Source: Bacteroidales bacterium (GTDB lineage: Bacteria > Bacteroidota > Bacteroidia > Bacteroidales > WCHB1-69). From it: 12,256 bases of DNA. Numbering within the stretch: the stretch's first letter is position 1; each line of letters begins with the position of its first letter. Below, one piece after another: positions 1 to 7,900 of this stretch. The notes beneath the pieces were generated by a model that was not told the origin of the DNA, did not search any database, and saw nothing but the letters and a program-made list of their open reading frames with translations. Both the position numbers and the translations under genes were made by a program. The DNA is taken from positions 1 through 12,256 of the forward strand of contig JAQUHH010000008.1 of NCBI GenBank assembly GCA_028683685.1, written 5' to 3'.

Positions 1-206
1 TCTTTTTTCAAGCCTTCAATATTTGCTTGAAGATAAGTCAATGCTGAATTTTTATGAATCAATCCTAAACCAGCTGCAGAAATAACTCCCACTCCGCCTT
101 CATTGGCCACTGCGGAAGCCAAACCTGACATTGAAACTCCTACCCCCATCCCGCCTTGAATAATGGGAATTGGAATCACTAAATTTCCTATTTTTAATAC
201 TTTCAT
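1..206 (-). CDS. Nitronate monooxygenase / NAD(P)H-dependent flavin oxidoreductase, N-terminal fragment
   Basis: Only the first 68 or so codons lie in the window; the gene continues past the left edge. The reading begins MKVLKIGN and runs into IPIIQGGMGVGVS, then a segment rich in small residues with NEGGVGVISAAG. This is the FMN-binding start of the TIM barrel in the nitronate monooxygenase / 2-nitropropane dioxygenase family, which also includes the enoyl-ACP reductase FabK. The family uses FMN to oxidise alkyl nitronates or to reduce other substrates with NAD(P)H in the cytoplasm; the substrate cannot be told from this fragment. Two in-frame ATGs exist, at 215 and 206. I prefer 206 because the promoter -7 motif ends at 229. 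Starting at 215 would leave a leader of only about seven bases, whereas 206 gives the same promoter-to-ATG distance as the other two promoters here. Family call is confident, exact enzyme uncertain. Confidence 0.8.
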   Translation of the reverse strand, partial: MKVLKIGNLVIPIPIIQGGMGVGVSMSGLASAVANEGGVGVISAAGLGLIHKNSALTYLQANIEGLKK

Positions 207-228
207 CAACTTCATTTTATATGTTTTG

Positions 229-262
229 CAAAAGTAATCAAAGTAATAATGAAAAACACAAA
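229..262 (-). promoter_or_regulatory. Bacteroidota-type promoter for the flavin oxidoreductase
   Basis: Read on the minus strand, a TACTTTTG motif (229-236) matches the -7 consensus TAnnTTTG. A TTTG (259-262) lies 22 bases upstream as the -33 element. Transcription would start near 222-223. The -7 element overlaps a perfect 10-base palindrome, TTTTGCAAAA (224-233), which may be chance. Confidence 0.55.
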
Positions 263-405
263 TAGACTCATTATATTATAAAATAAAAACATATATCGAA
301 AACCTCTTTATAAATATTTCACAATTACAGACCTCTTTTTAATCATTCAAAAAAATAAAAACGTCAATCTAAAGCCATCAACACAGCCACAATCGACTAA
401 TAAAC

Positions 406-434
406 AAGATACTATGTACTCATAGTCTTTTTTT
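406..434 (+). terminator. Hairpin with T-run, possible intrinsic terminator
   Basis: ACTATG (411-416) pairs with CATAGT (421-426) across a TACT loop. The stem can be lengthened by AAG/CTT if two bases bulge, and seven T follow at 428-434. The T-run is on the plus strand, yet the adjacent genes run on the minus strand. For minus-strand transcripts the 3' side reads TATCTTGTTTATT, only moderately T-rich. It could be a bidirectional terminator for the trk-PAP2 operon or the end of an unannotated plus-strand transcript. Confidence 0.35.
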
Positions 435-496
435 CGACATATCGTTTTTTCCAGTCAGTGGAGCATCGACAATTGCAAAAAAGAGATATCTTAATT

Positions 497-1105
497 TTAG
501 TAAAAAACATGGTGTTGATATTTCCGATCGTACCATTTTTTCACTTTAAAGGATAAATAAGCAGATCCGGCTCCAATCAAAGCCCCTACAATGACATCCG
601 AGGGATAATGAACGCCCAGATGCATCCGAGAATAACCAACTGCTATTGCCCAGCTGTAGACAGGCGCGACAACATACCATTTAGGACAAGCCAAACTTAA
701 GGAAGTGGCCAAGGCAAATGCTTCTGTAGTATGCCCTGAGGGGAAAGAGGGGCTGCCTCCCGAACTTAGCTTTTGGATTTCGGGGTACGTATTAAAAGGG
801 CGTTCACGTTGAATGGAATATTTAAGCACTGTGGTGACTCCAATAGCCGTAATAACGCCAGCTCCAATCATAAATGAATGACTTTTAAGAACGGAATCTT
901 TCTTTATCAATCCAATTCCATATCCCAACAATGGAAGACCGATAGAAATAGGCGTTGACGATTCCGTTATTACTTTGAAAGAGATATCAAAAGAGGCATT
1001 TCGTTCGATATTAATTTGTTTTAGAAGATTTATATCCCAATTTTGAGAATGCAGTGTAGTTGCATATAATAACAAAATCAGGATAAAAAACTTTTTCATA
1101 AACAT
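497..1105 (-). CDS. PAP2-family phosphatase, exported/membrane
   Basis: This 202-residue protein carries the whole PAP2 (type 2 phosphatidic acid phosphatase) signature. Motif 1 is K-x6-RP at K95 to R102-P103, motif 2 is PSGH at 122-125, and motif 3 is SR-x5-H-x3-D with S159, R160, H166 and D170. H125 and H166 would form and release the phospho-enzyme. The N-terminus (about 1-20, ending HSQ) looks like a signal peptide, and several hydrophobic segments follow between 53 and 186, so the active site should face the periplasm. Likely substrates are membrane lipid phosphates such as undecaprenyl pyrophosphate or lipid A phosphate, but the sequence does not decide. It starts four bases after the trkH stop, so it is almost surely the last gene of that operon. 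A second in-frame ATG at 1099 (M3) is an equally reasonable start. Confidence 0.9.
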   Translation of the reverse strand: MFMKKFFILILLLYATTLHSQNWDINLLKQINIERNASFDISFKVITESSTPISIGLPLLGYGIGLIKKDSVLKSHSFMIGAGVITAIGVTTVLKYSIQRERPFNTYPEIQKLSSGGSPSFPSGHTTEAFALATSLSLACPKWYVVAPVYSWAIAVGYSRMHLGVHYPSDVIVGALIGAGSAYLSFKVKKWYDRKYQHHVFY

Positions 1106-1109
1106 TTAT

Positions 1110-2927
1110 TTAGCCTACCATTATATTGGCATTTGGATAACGATATTTGTTGGTCATCACTTTTCTACTAAGCGCAATTCCCAATGTTAAGGGTCCGATT
1201 CTACCCACAAACATACTTACAATAATAATGATTCTTCCGGCTGGCGACAAACTTGAGGTGATGCCTGTGGACAATCCACACGTGGCAAAAGCAGAAACTT
1301 CTTCAAACAACAAATCAATAAAACTGATTCCCTCTTCGGTAATGCTTAATAAAAAAGTAGAAACAAAAATTAATGTTATCGCAAATAAAAAAACGGTTGT
1401 TGCCTTATCTATCAGCGAAAATGGGATTGAATTCCGCCCTGATTCAATATGTTTTTTCCCGATAATGGTTGCTATTGATAATTTGAAGAGCAAATAAAAA
1501 GTAGTTGTTTTAATTCCGCCTCCAGTAGAGCCTGGCGAAGCACCAATAAACATTAAAATTATAAAAAACAACAAAGTAGGTTGCGTAACTAAAGAGAAAT
1601 TAACAGTACTAAAACCGGCGGTTCGCGAGGAAACAGATTGAAAAACAGAATGAAAAACTTTTGCAAAAGAAGTCTCATTACTCATTGACTTATCATACTC
1701 CAAAAAATAGAAAACTACACTTCCTGCTAAAATCAAGAACAAAGAAGTATAAAGCACAATACGGGTACTCAACTGCAATCCTTTCCATGGTTGTTTTTTC
1801 CGTCTTCTATAGCTCGACAAAGCAAACATATCTTGAATTGCAAAGAAACCTAAGCCTCCAAAGAAAATTAAAACCATAAGAACAGCTTGAACGAAGAAAG
1901 AATGTCGCACAAAGTTATCGTATAATCCATCGGTCCAAAGGCTAATTCCGGCATTATTAAAAGCAGAAACACTATGAAAAATAGCATAAAAAATATTATG
2001 CTGCATAGAAGAGTCGAAATTTGAAAACTGCCAATACATAAAAATCAAAAAAGCACCTACAAGTTCGAGTCCAAAACTAAAGAAAACAATATTTTTCAAC
2101 AAACTTCTTGTGGATGAAAGTTTGTCAACATCCAGCATGTTTTTCATAAAAGAATTATATTTTAATCCATAGCTTTCGTGCGCCATAAATGCGAAGAAAG
2201 TAGCAAATGACAACATATTTATCCCGCCTAACTGGATTAAAATCAGAATGATAATTTTCCCCTTAAAAGTAAACCCGGTCGCTACATCAACAACCGTCAG
2301 ACCTGTCACACAACTAGCACTGGTAGAGGTAAATAGAGCATCTATAAAAGAAATCCCATGAAAGGTCATTTCTGGCATCATTAAAAGTGCAGTACCGATT
2401 GAAATCATAAGTAAGAAAGCCGACAAGAGCATTCCCGAAGGTCCAAAATTAAACTTCGAAAAGAAAACTCCAATTTTAGAAACCTCCACTCCCACTACGA
2501 TAAAAAAGAACAACTGAACCGCTAATATAGAATAGTCGACAAGCTGTGGCATTTTCAAGTAATAAGCTGTAATTTGAGTAGCATCAATTCCCCAAAACAG
2601 GAACAAAAAAGCATTGATAATCCAGAACATCAAGACTGTAAACTCAAACCAAGTTTTGCGGATGTATGCCAAAAAATGAAAACTATAAAGGAGTGAAATA
2701 ATATATTTTACAAAATAAAATGAAAAACTAAAATGCAAAATAGAGAAAAAGAGTCGATGCGACTCTTTGGTATTTTCAAAACCATAATAAAATACAATAC
2801 TTAAAATTGTAAAAAGAGAAACGACAATGCTCGAAAATTTAAAAAAGGCCAAAACTGATTGTTTCTGAGACCAAATTTTCAAATAAATTTTTTCTTGGAT
2901 TCTTTTTAAGAATTTTAATCCTAGCAT
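1110..2927 (-). CDS. trkH: TrkH/KtrB-family potassium transporter subunit
   Basis: This 605-residue integral membrane protein is the K+-conducting subunit of a Trk/Ktr uptake system. All four selectivity-filter loops of the family are visible: TGLT at 208-211, NAGIS at 325-329, TAGFS at 436-440 and TCGLST at 549-554. Other hallmarks are the gating-loop segment GASPGSTGGGIKTTT in the third repeat (462-476) and GRIGPLTLG in the last helix (575-583). The protein is longer than typical KtrB (about 450) or E. coli TrkH (about 480). The extra length is an N-terminal block of roughly 150 residues with about four hydrophobic segments ahead of the first pore repeat. It begins one base after the stop of the RCK subunit gene, so the two are translated from one message. 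Family call is very secure; the coupling ion is unknown. Confidence 0.96.
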   Translation of the reverse strand: MLGLKFLKRIQEKIYLKIWSQKQSVLAFFKFSSIVVSLFTILSIVFYYGFENTKESHRLFFSILHFSFSFYFVKYIISLLYSFHFLAYIRKTWFEFTVLMFWIINAFLFLFWGIDATQITAYYLKMPQLVDYSILAVQLFFFIVVGVEVSKIGVFFSKFNFGPSGMLLSAFLLMISIGTALLMMPEMTFHGISFIDALFTSTSASCVTGLTVVDVATGFTFKGKIIILILIQLGGINMLSFATFFAFMAHESYGLKYNSFMKNMLDVDKLSSTRSLLKNIVFFSFGLELVGAFLIFMYWQFSNFDSSMQHNIFYAIFHSVSAFNNAGISLWTDGLYDNFVRHSFFVQAVLMVLIFFGGLGFFAIQDMFALSSYRRRKKQPWKGLQLSTRIVLYTSLFLILAGSVVFYFLEYDKSMSNETSFAKVFHSVFQSVSSRTAGFSTVNFSLVTQPTLLFFIILMFIGASPGSTGGGIKTTTFYLLFKLSIATIIGKKHIESGRNSIPFSLIDKATTVFLFAITLIFVSTFLLSITEEGISFIDLLFEEVSAFATCGLSTGITSSLSPAGRIIIIVSMFVGRIGPLTLGIALSRKVMTNKYRYPNANIMVG

Positions 2928-2928
2928 C

Positions 2929-3621
2929 TTAACTGTTTATTTCTATGAATCTTTCGATATCTCTATTTTTCCCAAAAATAACCAAACTATCGTTGGGTTG
3001 TATAATGGTTTTTGTATCAGGAACTCCAATAATATGCTGAATTGTACACTCTTGTTTATCGATAATTTCCAGAAAGTCACGTTTAATGGTAATCATACTT
3101 AATTTGTATCGATCTCTTAAATTCAAATCGCCATACGTTCTTCCTGCAATTTTTCGAGGAGCCAGCACTTCTGCAATGCGATGATCATCAGGCAGCTGTA
3201 GATATGATATAACGCTTGGATTCATCAGACGTTCGGCCACAATAAGAGCGACTTCATCTTCGGGTGAAAGGATTTCGGTAACGCCCATTTTGTCGAGAAT
3301 AAGACGTTGGCTCATCCCCAACGAGCGACAAATAATCTTTTTCACCCCGATATCAAGCAGAACTGCAGCACACAATAAACGGGCTTCAAAATTTTGTCCG
3401 ATGGCCACAACTACAGCATCAAAATCTTTAATGTCTTGCGACATCAAAGCTTTTTTATCGGTAGCATCCAAACAAACAGCATAAGAAACCTCATCATTGA
3501 TGGCATCAATTTTATCCTGATTGGTATCAATAACCATAACCTCTGCTCCTTTTTTTGACAAGGTAACTGCGATTGCCGTTCCAAAATGTCCCGCACCGAT
3601 AACTGCAAATTTTTCTGCCAT
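2929..3621 (-). CDS. trkA: TrkA/KtrA-family potassium uptake regulatory subunit (RCK)
   Basis: This 230-residue cytosolic protein has one RCK_N Rossmann domain and one RCK_C domain, the size and layout of KtrA rather than of double-length E. coli TrkA. The nucleotide-binding glycine motif is GAGHFG at 9-14, the strand-2 acidic residue that grips a ribose is D32 (VIDTNQ), and LDATD at 51-55 and ILSPEDE at 117-123 are typical of the family. RCK_C covers about 140-228. The protein would form an octameric ring under the TrkH-type pore and gate it according to bound ATP/ADP or NAD(H). It is the promoter-proximal gene of the operon; the trkH start follows after one base. The start codon is supported by a promoter whose -7 element ends 24 bases upstream. 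Confidence 0.95.
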   Translation of the reverse strand: MAEKFAVIGAGHFGTAIAVTLSKKGAEVMVIDTNQDKIDAINDEVSYAVCLDATDKKALMSQDIKDFDAVVVAIGQNFEARLLCAAVLLDIGVKKIICRSLGMSQRLILDKMGVTEILSPEDEVALIVAERLMNPSVISYLQLPDDHRIAEVLAPRKIAGRTYGDLNLRDRYKLSMITIKRDFLEIIDKQECTIQHIIGVPDTKTIIQPNDSLVIFGKNRDIERFIEINS

Positions 3622-3644
3622 AATTTTTTATATAAAAAATTTCA

Positions 3645-3678
3645 CAAATGTAAACATATTTTTATCTCAATGCACAAA
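3645..3678 (-). promoter_or_regulatory. Promoter of the trkA-trkH-PAP2 operon
   Basis: On the minus strand TACATTTG (3645-3652) matches the TAnnTTTG -7 consensus of Bacteroidota, with TTTG (3675-3678) 22 bases upstream. Both elements sit in copies of the same octamer, CACAAATG on the plus strand, at 3643-3650 and 3673-3680. The predicted leader is about 17 bases and AT-rich, with no Shine-Dalgarno sequence. Confidence 0.6.
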
Positions 3679-3745
3679 TGAAATATTATTTAGTATCAAC
3701 AACAAAAACTTAGTTTTTTATATTTAAAAAACGTCAAAATAGAAA

Positions 3746-3768
3746 AATAAATAATGACTTTATTTATT
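3746..3768 (-). terminator. Probable intrinsic terminator of the kinase operon
   Basis: A perfect nine-base-pair stem, AATAAATAA / TTATTTATT, closes a five-base loop, and on the minus strand it is followed by a run of T. It begins 14 bases past the stop of the REC-kinase gene, the right place to end that operon before the trkA promoter. The stem is entirely A-T, so it is weak by itself. A second AT-only hairpin (GTTTTTT at 3713-3719 with AAAAAAC at 3726-3732) lies just beyond and may help. Confidence 0.45.
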
Positions 3769-3782
3769 CAACAGAAATCAAC

Positions 3783-4943
3783 TTAGCCTTTATCTTTCAA
3801 AGAAACACTCACGGTAGCCCCAATACCGTCGGGATTATTTAGGATTTCGACCTTGCCATAATGTGCAGCGATAATCATATTTAGCAAACGCAAGCTCAAA
3901 CCAAAACCTTGCTGATGATGGTCGATATGTGCAACCGAAAAAGCAGTAAAAAAGCTTTCCATTGCAGATTCATCAAATCCACAACCTTCATCTTTGATTC
4001 TAAATACAATATTTGAATCTATTTTCTCAGCAACAATATAAACCGAACCTCCATATTCGGAGTATTTTATTGAATTATTGACAATAATGTCAAAACTCTT
4101 TTCTATCAAAAAGTATTCGCCCATAAATGACAAATCTGAAACTTCAAGAGTATTGCAAACTTTAATATCTTTTTCTGCGATAAAACTTGCGTTTTTCTGC
4201 AACACACTATCCATCAAATCTTTGACCATTATTTTATTCCAATTCAACTGTTTATTTGCCGAAGCGCTCAAGGAAGTAATAAGCAAAGCCAATTCGGAAA
4301 ACTCAATTAATCGACGCATGGAATCTTCGATACGAATGAAATAATTATTGTATTTTTCATCTACCAGTTTCAATTTTAACACATCCAACAACAAGGTAAT
4401 ATTATTTAATGGGGTTCTTAGTTCGTGACTGATAAGTTGCAAGAAATCATTTTTTGCATCATCGAGTTTCATCAACTTAGTATTGGCTTTTCGCAGTTCT
4501 TCGGTTCTCTTACTTACGATTTCTTCGAGGCTACTATTAACCTGCTGAAGCATGCATTTTTGATTTCGGAGTTCGATATGTGTTTTTACTCTGGCAATTA
4601 ATTCATGCGAATTAAATGGTTTGGTAATATAATCGACTCCGCCCATTTGAAAACCTTTTAAAATACTTTCCTGATCGGTTCGGGCCGAAATAAAAATAAT
4701 TGGAACTTCTTTAACATTGCTCATCTGCTGAAACTCTTGGCACAAGGAGAACCCATCCATATCGGGCATCATTATATCAAGTAAAATCAAATCGTAATCA
4801 TTGAATTTGACCAAACGCAAGGCCTCCATTGCCGATGTTGCATAGGACAAATGATATTTTAGATCGGACAAGAAACTTCCTAAAATCTGGATGTTTTGAG
4901 GAATATCATCAACTAATAAAATTTTAGGGACATAATTATTCAT
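3783..4943 (-). CDS. Response regulator-histidine kinase (REC-HisKA-HATPase)
   Basis: This 386-residue soluble protein joins a receiver domain to a complete histidine kinase core. The receiver (about 6-122) keeps every catalytic residue: D12 and D13, the phospho-acceptor D56 in LLDIMMPDMDG, S86 and K108 in YITKPF. A helical linker with coiled-coil character (about 125-160) leads to HisKA with H173 in SHELRTPLN. The ATPase domain shows the N box around N290, the G1 box DEGCGF (318-323) and the G2 box GFGLSL (346-351). There is no membrane segment, PAS or DNA-binding domain. The gene lies 11 bases after the large PAS kinase, so the most likely role is to take a phosphoryl group from that kinase on D56 and in turn control its own kinase core. 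The downstream target is not in the window. Confidence 0.93.
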   Translation of the reverse strand: MNNYVPKILLVDDIPQNIQILGSFLSDLKYHLSYATSAMEALRLVKFNDYDLILLDIMMPDMDGFSLCQEFQQMSNVKEVPIIFISARTDQESILKGFQMGGVDYITKPFNSHELIARVKTHIELRNQKCMLQQVNSSLEEIVSKRTEELRKANTKLMKLDDAKNDFLQLISHELRTPLNNITLLLDVLKLKLVDEKYNNYFIRIEDSMRRLIEFSELALLITSLSASANKQLNWNKIMVKDLMDSVLQKNASFIAEKDIKVCNTLEVSDLSFMGEYFLIEKSFDIIVNNSIKYSEYGGSVYIVAEKIDSNIVFRIKDEGCGFDESAMESFFTAFSVAHIDHHQQGFGLSLRLLNMIIAAHYGKVEILNNPDGIGATVSVSLKDKG

Positions 4944-4954
4944 ACAGTAGAAAT

Positions 4955-7900
4955 TTAAAATAGTTTTAATACTTCCTTTTTAATATCAGGATATCGTTTT
5001 AATAATTCAGGGATTTTTTCGATATCGAACATTTTTGTAGCCAAAGCAATTTTTTGTGCATAATCTTTTAAAATAACAATCTTTTTTTTCTCAGCGAACT
5101 CAAGCAACATATTCGAAAATTCAGCCAAATCATTAATCGCATTGGAAGAGTATGCTTTTTTCCACAAAGGATCGGCGTAGGATTCGAAAAACTCATCATA
5201 TACAAAATCACGAATCTCAGAAATTGAGTTACTGTAAACGGGCAATTCTTTTTGCAAAAAAATCTCCACTGGTTTTATATCTTTCAATCGGCGAACTGCA
5301 TCAAAAATTGCAAATCTGGATTTTGAATAGCAACGAACATGCCCCAATGAGGAAGTTTTATAAGAAGAAAATTGAGACACAAAAACGATTATTTTTCCCG
5401 AAAAATTCTGAAAAAAGCGGTTGTTATTATTGTTATAAAACAGTTCCTCATTCACCAGCATAAGGGCTTTTGTGGAAATTAAACCGATTTCATCAACCGA
5501 AGAAAACACCAAACAATCTGAGGCGAGTTGACTTTGCAATACAATATTGGATAATAACAAAGAATCTTTTTCAGAAAAAGCCAACAAAATGCAGGTTTCA
5601 AAATCAAACGTTGAGCTTTTTTGTTTAGCTTGGGCAATCTTAACATCGGGCAATGAGACAGTAAAACAAGTCTCTTTTTGCAATTCACTTTTCACCGTTA
5701 TGCTTCCTTTCATCAATTCGACAATCTTTTTAGTAATGTCAAGTCCCAAACCGCTTCCGCCATGTTTGAACTGATTATTGTTTTTGGATTGCATAAAAGT
5801 TTCCCAAATTAAATCGATTTCTTCTGGTGGAATACCAGGTCCTGAATCCTTAAATTTGATAATTAAGTTGCATTTGCCGGAAAGCACTTCAGACGCAATT
5901 ATTTCGAGACGAATGTATCCTTTTTCGGCAAATTTCACCGCATTTGACAATAAGTTTAAAAAAATCTGTTTGAATCGTAATTCATCAATTTCAATAAATT
6001 TAGGCAAACTGTGATCTATTGCAAAATCAAGTTTCAAGCCTTTAGAGTTGGCAAGCGACATAAAGGCAACAAACAAATCATTCAAAAAGACATCCATATT
6101 TATTCGTTTGTTATTTAGCTTCAATTTCCCAGAATCAATTTTCGACAAATCCAAAACATTGTTTACGAGGCTTAAAAGCGTGTTCCCATTTTTTTTAATG
6201 GCCTCAATAAATTGTTGTTGTTCCTCTTCCATTTTCTTTTTGCTCAAAATTTCGGCAACTCCAATAATGGCATTTAAGGGAGTACGTATTTCGTGACTAA
6301 TATTATCCAAAAACTCTTGTTTCATTTTTGAAATCCCTTCCGCTACTTCCTTGCTTCTTCTGAGTTCTTCGTTTAATTTAGGCAAAGCAATGTCGCGAAG
6401 CACACCTGAATAGGCTACAAGTTGCTGATTTTCGTCAAAAACAGGATATCCTTGCATTTCAACGGCTACGATGTGTCCTTTTTTATGAATCATAGGAACG
6501 TCATAAAAAGAGAACATTTCTGGTTTTTTGGTGTTTAATTCCACAAATTGCTGAAAATGATCTTGGTAAACCTCATAAATAAGGGATAAAAAAGAAACAT
6601 TGATTAATTCATCAGGAAGGTATCCGAGCAGTTGTTTTGATTTAGAGCTGACAAATACAATGTTTAAATTTTTGCAGACCTTCCATACCATATCATCGGT
6701 AGCTTCTACCAGCAAACGATACGATTCGTTGCTCTCAAAATGTTTTTGCTCGGCTAAAATACGATGAACTGCCGATCCGATTTCTCGAACAACGAGGCGC
6801 TCAGCCCCCATCATCAACCACTTCAATTTCTCATCTGACAAATCGATAAAGGCCACAAATCCTAGAACTTGATTTTTTGACAGCAAGGGAAGAATGTCGA
6901 AGCGTCTTTTTTTATCATTCAAAACAATATTGTAACTTGAAAACGGAAATTCATCTGTGTTTAATGCTGTAAGAAAGTTTTTTTTCATTTCGGAAAACCG
7001 ATGTGGTTTCAACAAAAACTCCTGAAAACCAACTTGCTCTTGTTTCACTAAAGAAGAGTATATAGGACACTGAAAATCATCATTTTCATCCCAAAGGACA
7101 CTCATAAAACCTACATCAATCTGATAGGACTGAAAAATAAAATGCAAGTTTTTCAACAAATCCTCATTGTTCGTTGCTTTATTACAAACGGCAATAATTT
7201 TATTTAAAAAGGCGGTCTGTTGAATATTTTTTTCTAGATCTTCAATTGCAGTGACATAATCTGTAACATTTGCAATTACGCATATTACCGAATTGACCAA
7301 TCCTTCCGCATCCACTTCGGGAATCACTCTCAGGTTATAAACACGAACATTCTCCTCAAAATTCATTTTTATATCCTTGGCTACTTCCTTTTCATCGATT
7401 AATGCACTTAAGCAACTTTGATAAAGGGATTGAGCCGCCACTTGATCGGAGATAAAAAGATTGGGTTTTTTCCCGATAATATTTTCTTTTTTTACTTTTA
7501 ATTGCTTTTCCAGAGCCTTATTAGCATAAGTACAAGACATTGTTTTATCGAAACGAATCAACATATTTGGAGACGTTTCGGCAATTGCAATGTACTGATT
7601 TTCGCGAATGGCTCTTAGGTTTTCTGTTTGAATGTGATCCGTAACATCGCGAATCACAAAAAGATTCATCCGTTTATGATCGGGATCCGTAAAATCGGTT
7701 GGACGTATTAATACATTGAGGATTTCGCCATCTATTTTTTTCAACTTTGCACGTATATCTTTTTCAACAGACTCCCCTACATAAGATTCATCCAATTTCA
7801 ATAAAGCATCAAAATGCATCTGTTTTAATTCATTCAATGAAAACTCAACAGTTTCAATAAAAGCTTTATTAACATCTAGAATCATATTCAACTCATCTGT

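Larger units (their letters stand above)
216..496. other. AT-rich intergenic region between PAP2 gene and flavin oxidoreductase
   Basis: These 281 bases separate the end of the PAP2 gene from the start of the flavin oxidoreductase gene, both on the minus strand. It holds the promoter at 229-262 and a hairpin around 406-434. The longest ATG-started frame I noticed is about ten codons, and no tRNA-like or repeat structure was visible. A short TCCA/TGGA hairpin near 450-465 has no T-run on its minus-strand 3' side. Confidence 0.6.

Noticed and set aside
450..465. Small hairpin TCCA/TGGA as terminator of the PAP2 gene
   Set aside because: The stem is four base pairs and on the minus strand it is followed by A, not T; it does not look like an intrinsic terminator.
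1147..1497. Plus-strand open frame of 116 codons opposite trkH
   Set aside because: It lies wholly inside the coding region of a clear membrane transporter and its translation shows no domain-like pattern; it is an antisense shadow.
3622..3782. Small RNA or riboswitch ahead of trkA
   Set aside because: The predicted leader is only about 17 bases, too short for a riboswitch, and the rest is explained by the promoter and the terminator hairpins.
5430..5446. Run of five asparagine codons in the PAS kinase as a microsatellite
   Set aside because: The codons alternate between AAT and AAC and the run is short, so it is not a slippage-prone repeat; it is better read as a loop in the degenerate receiver.
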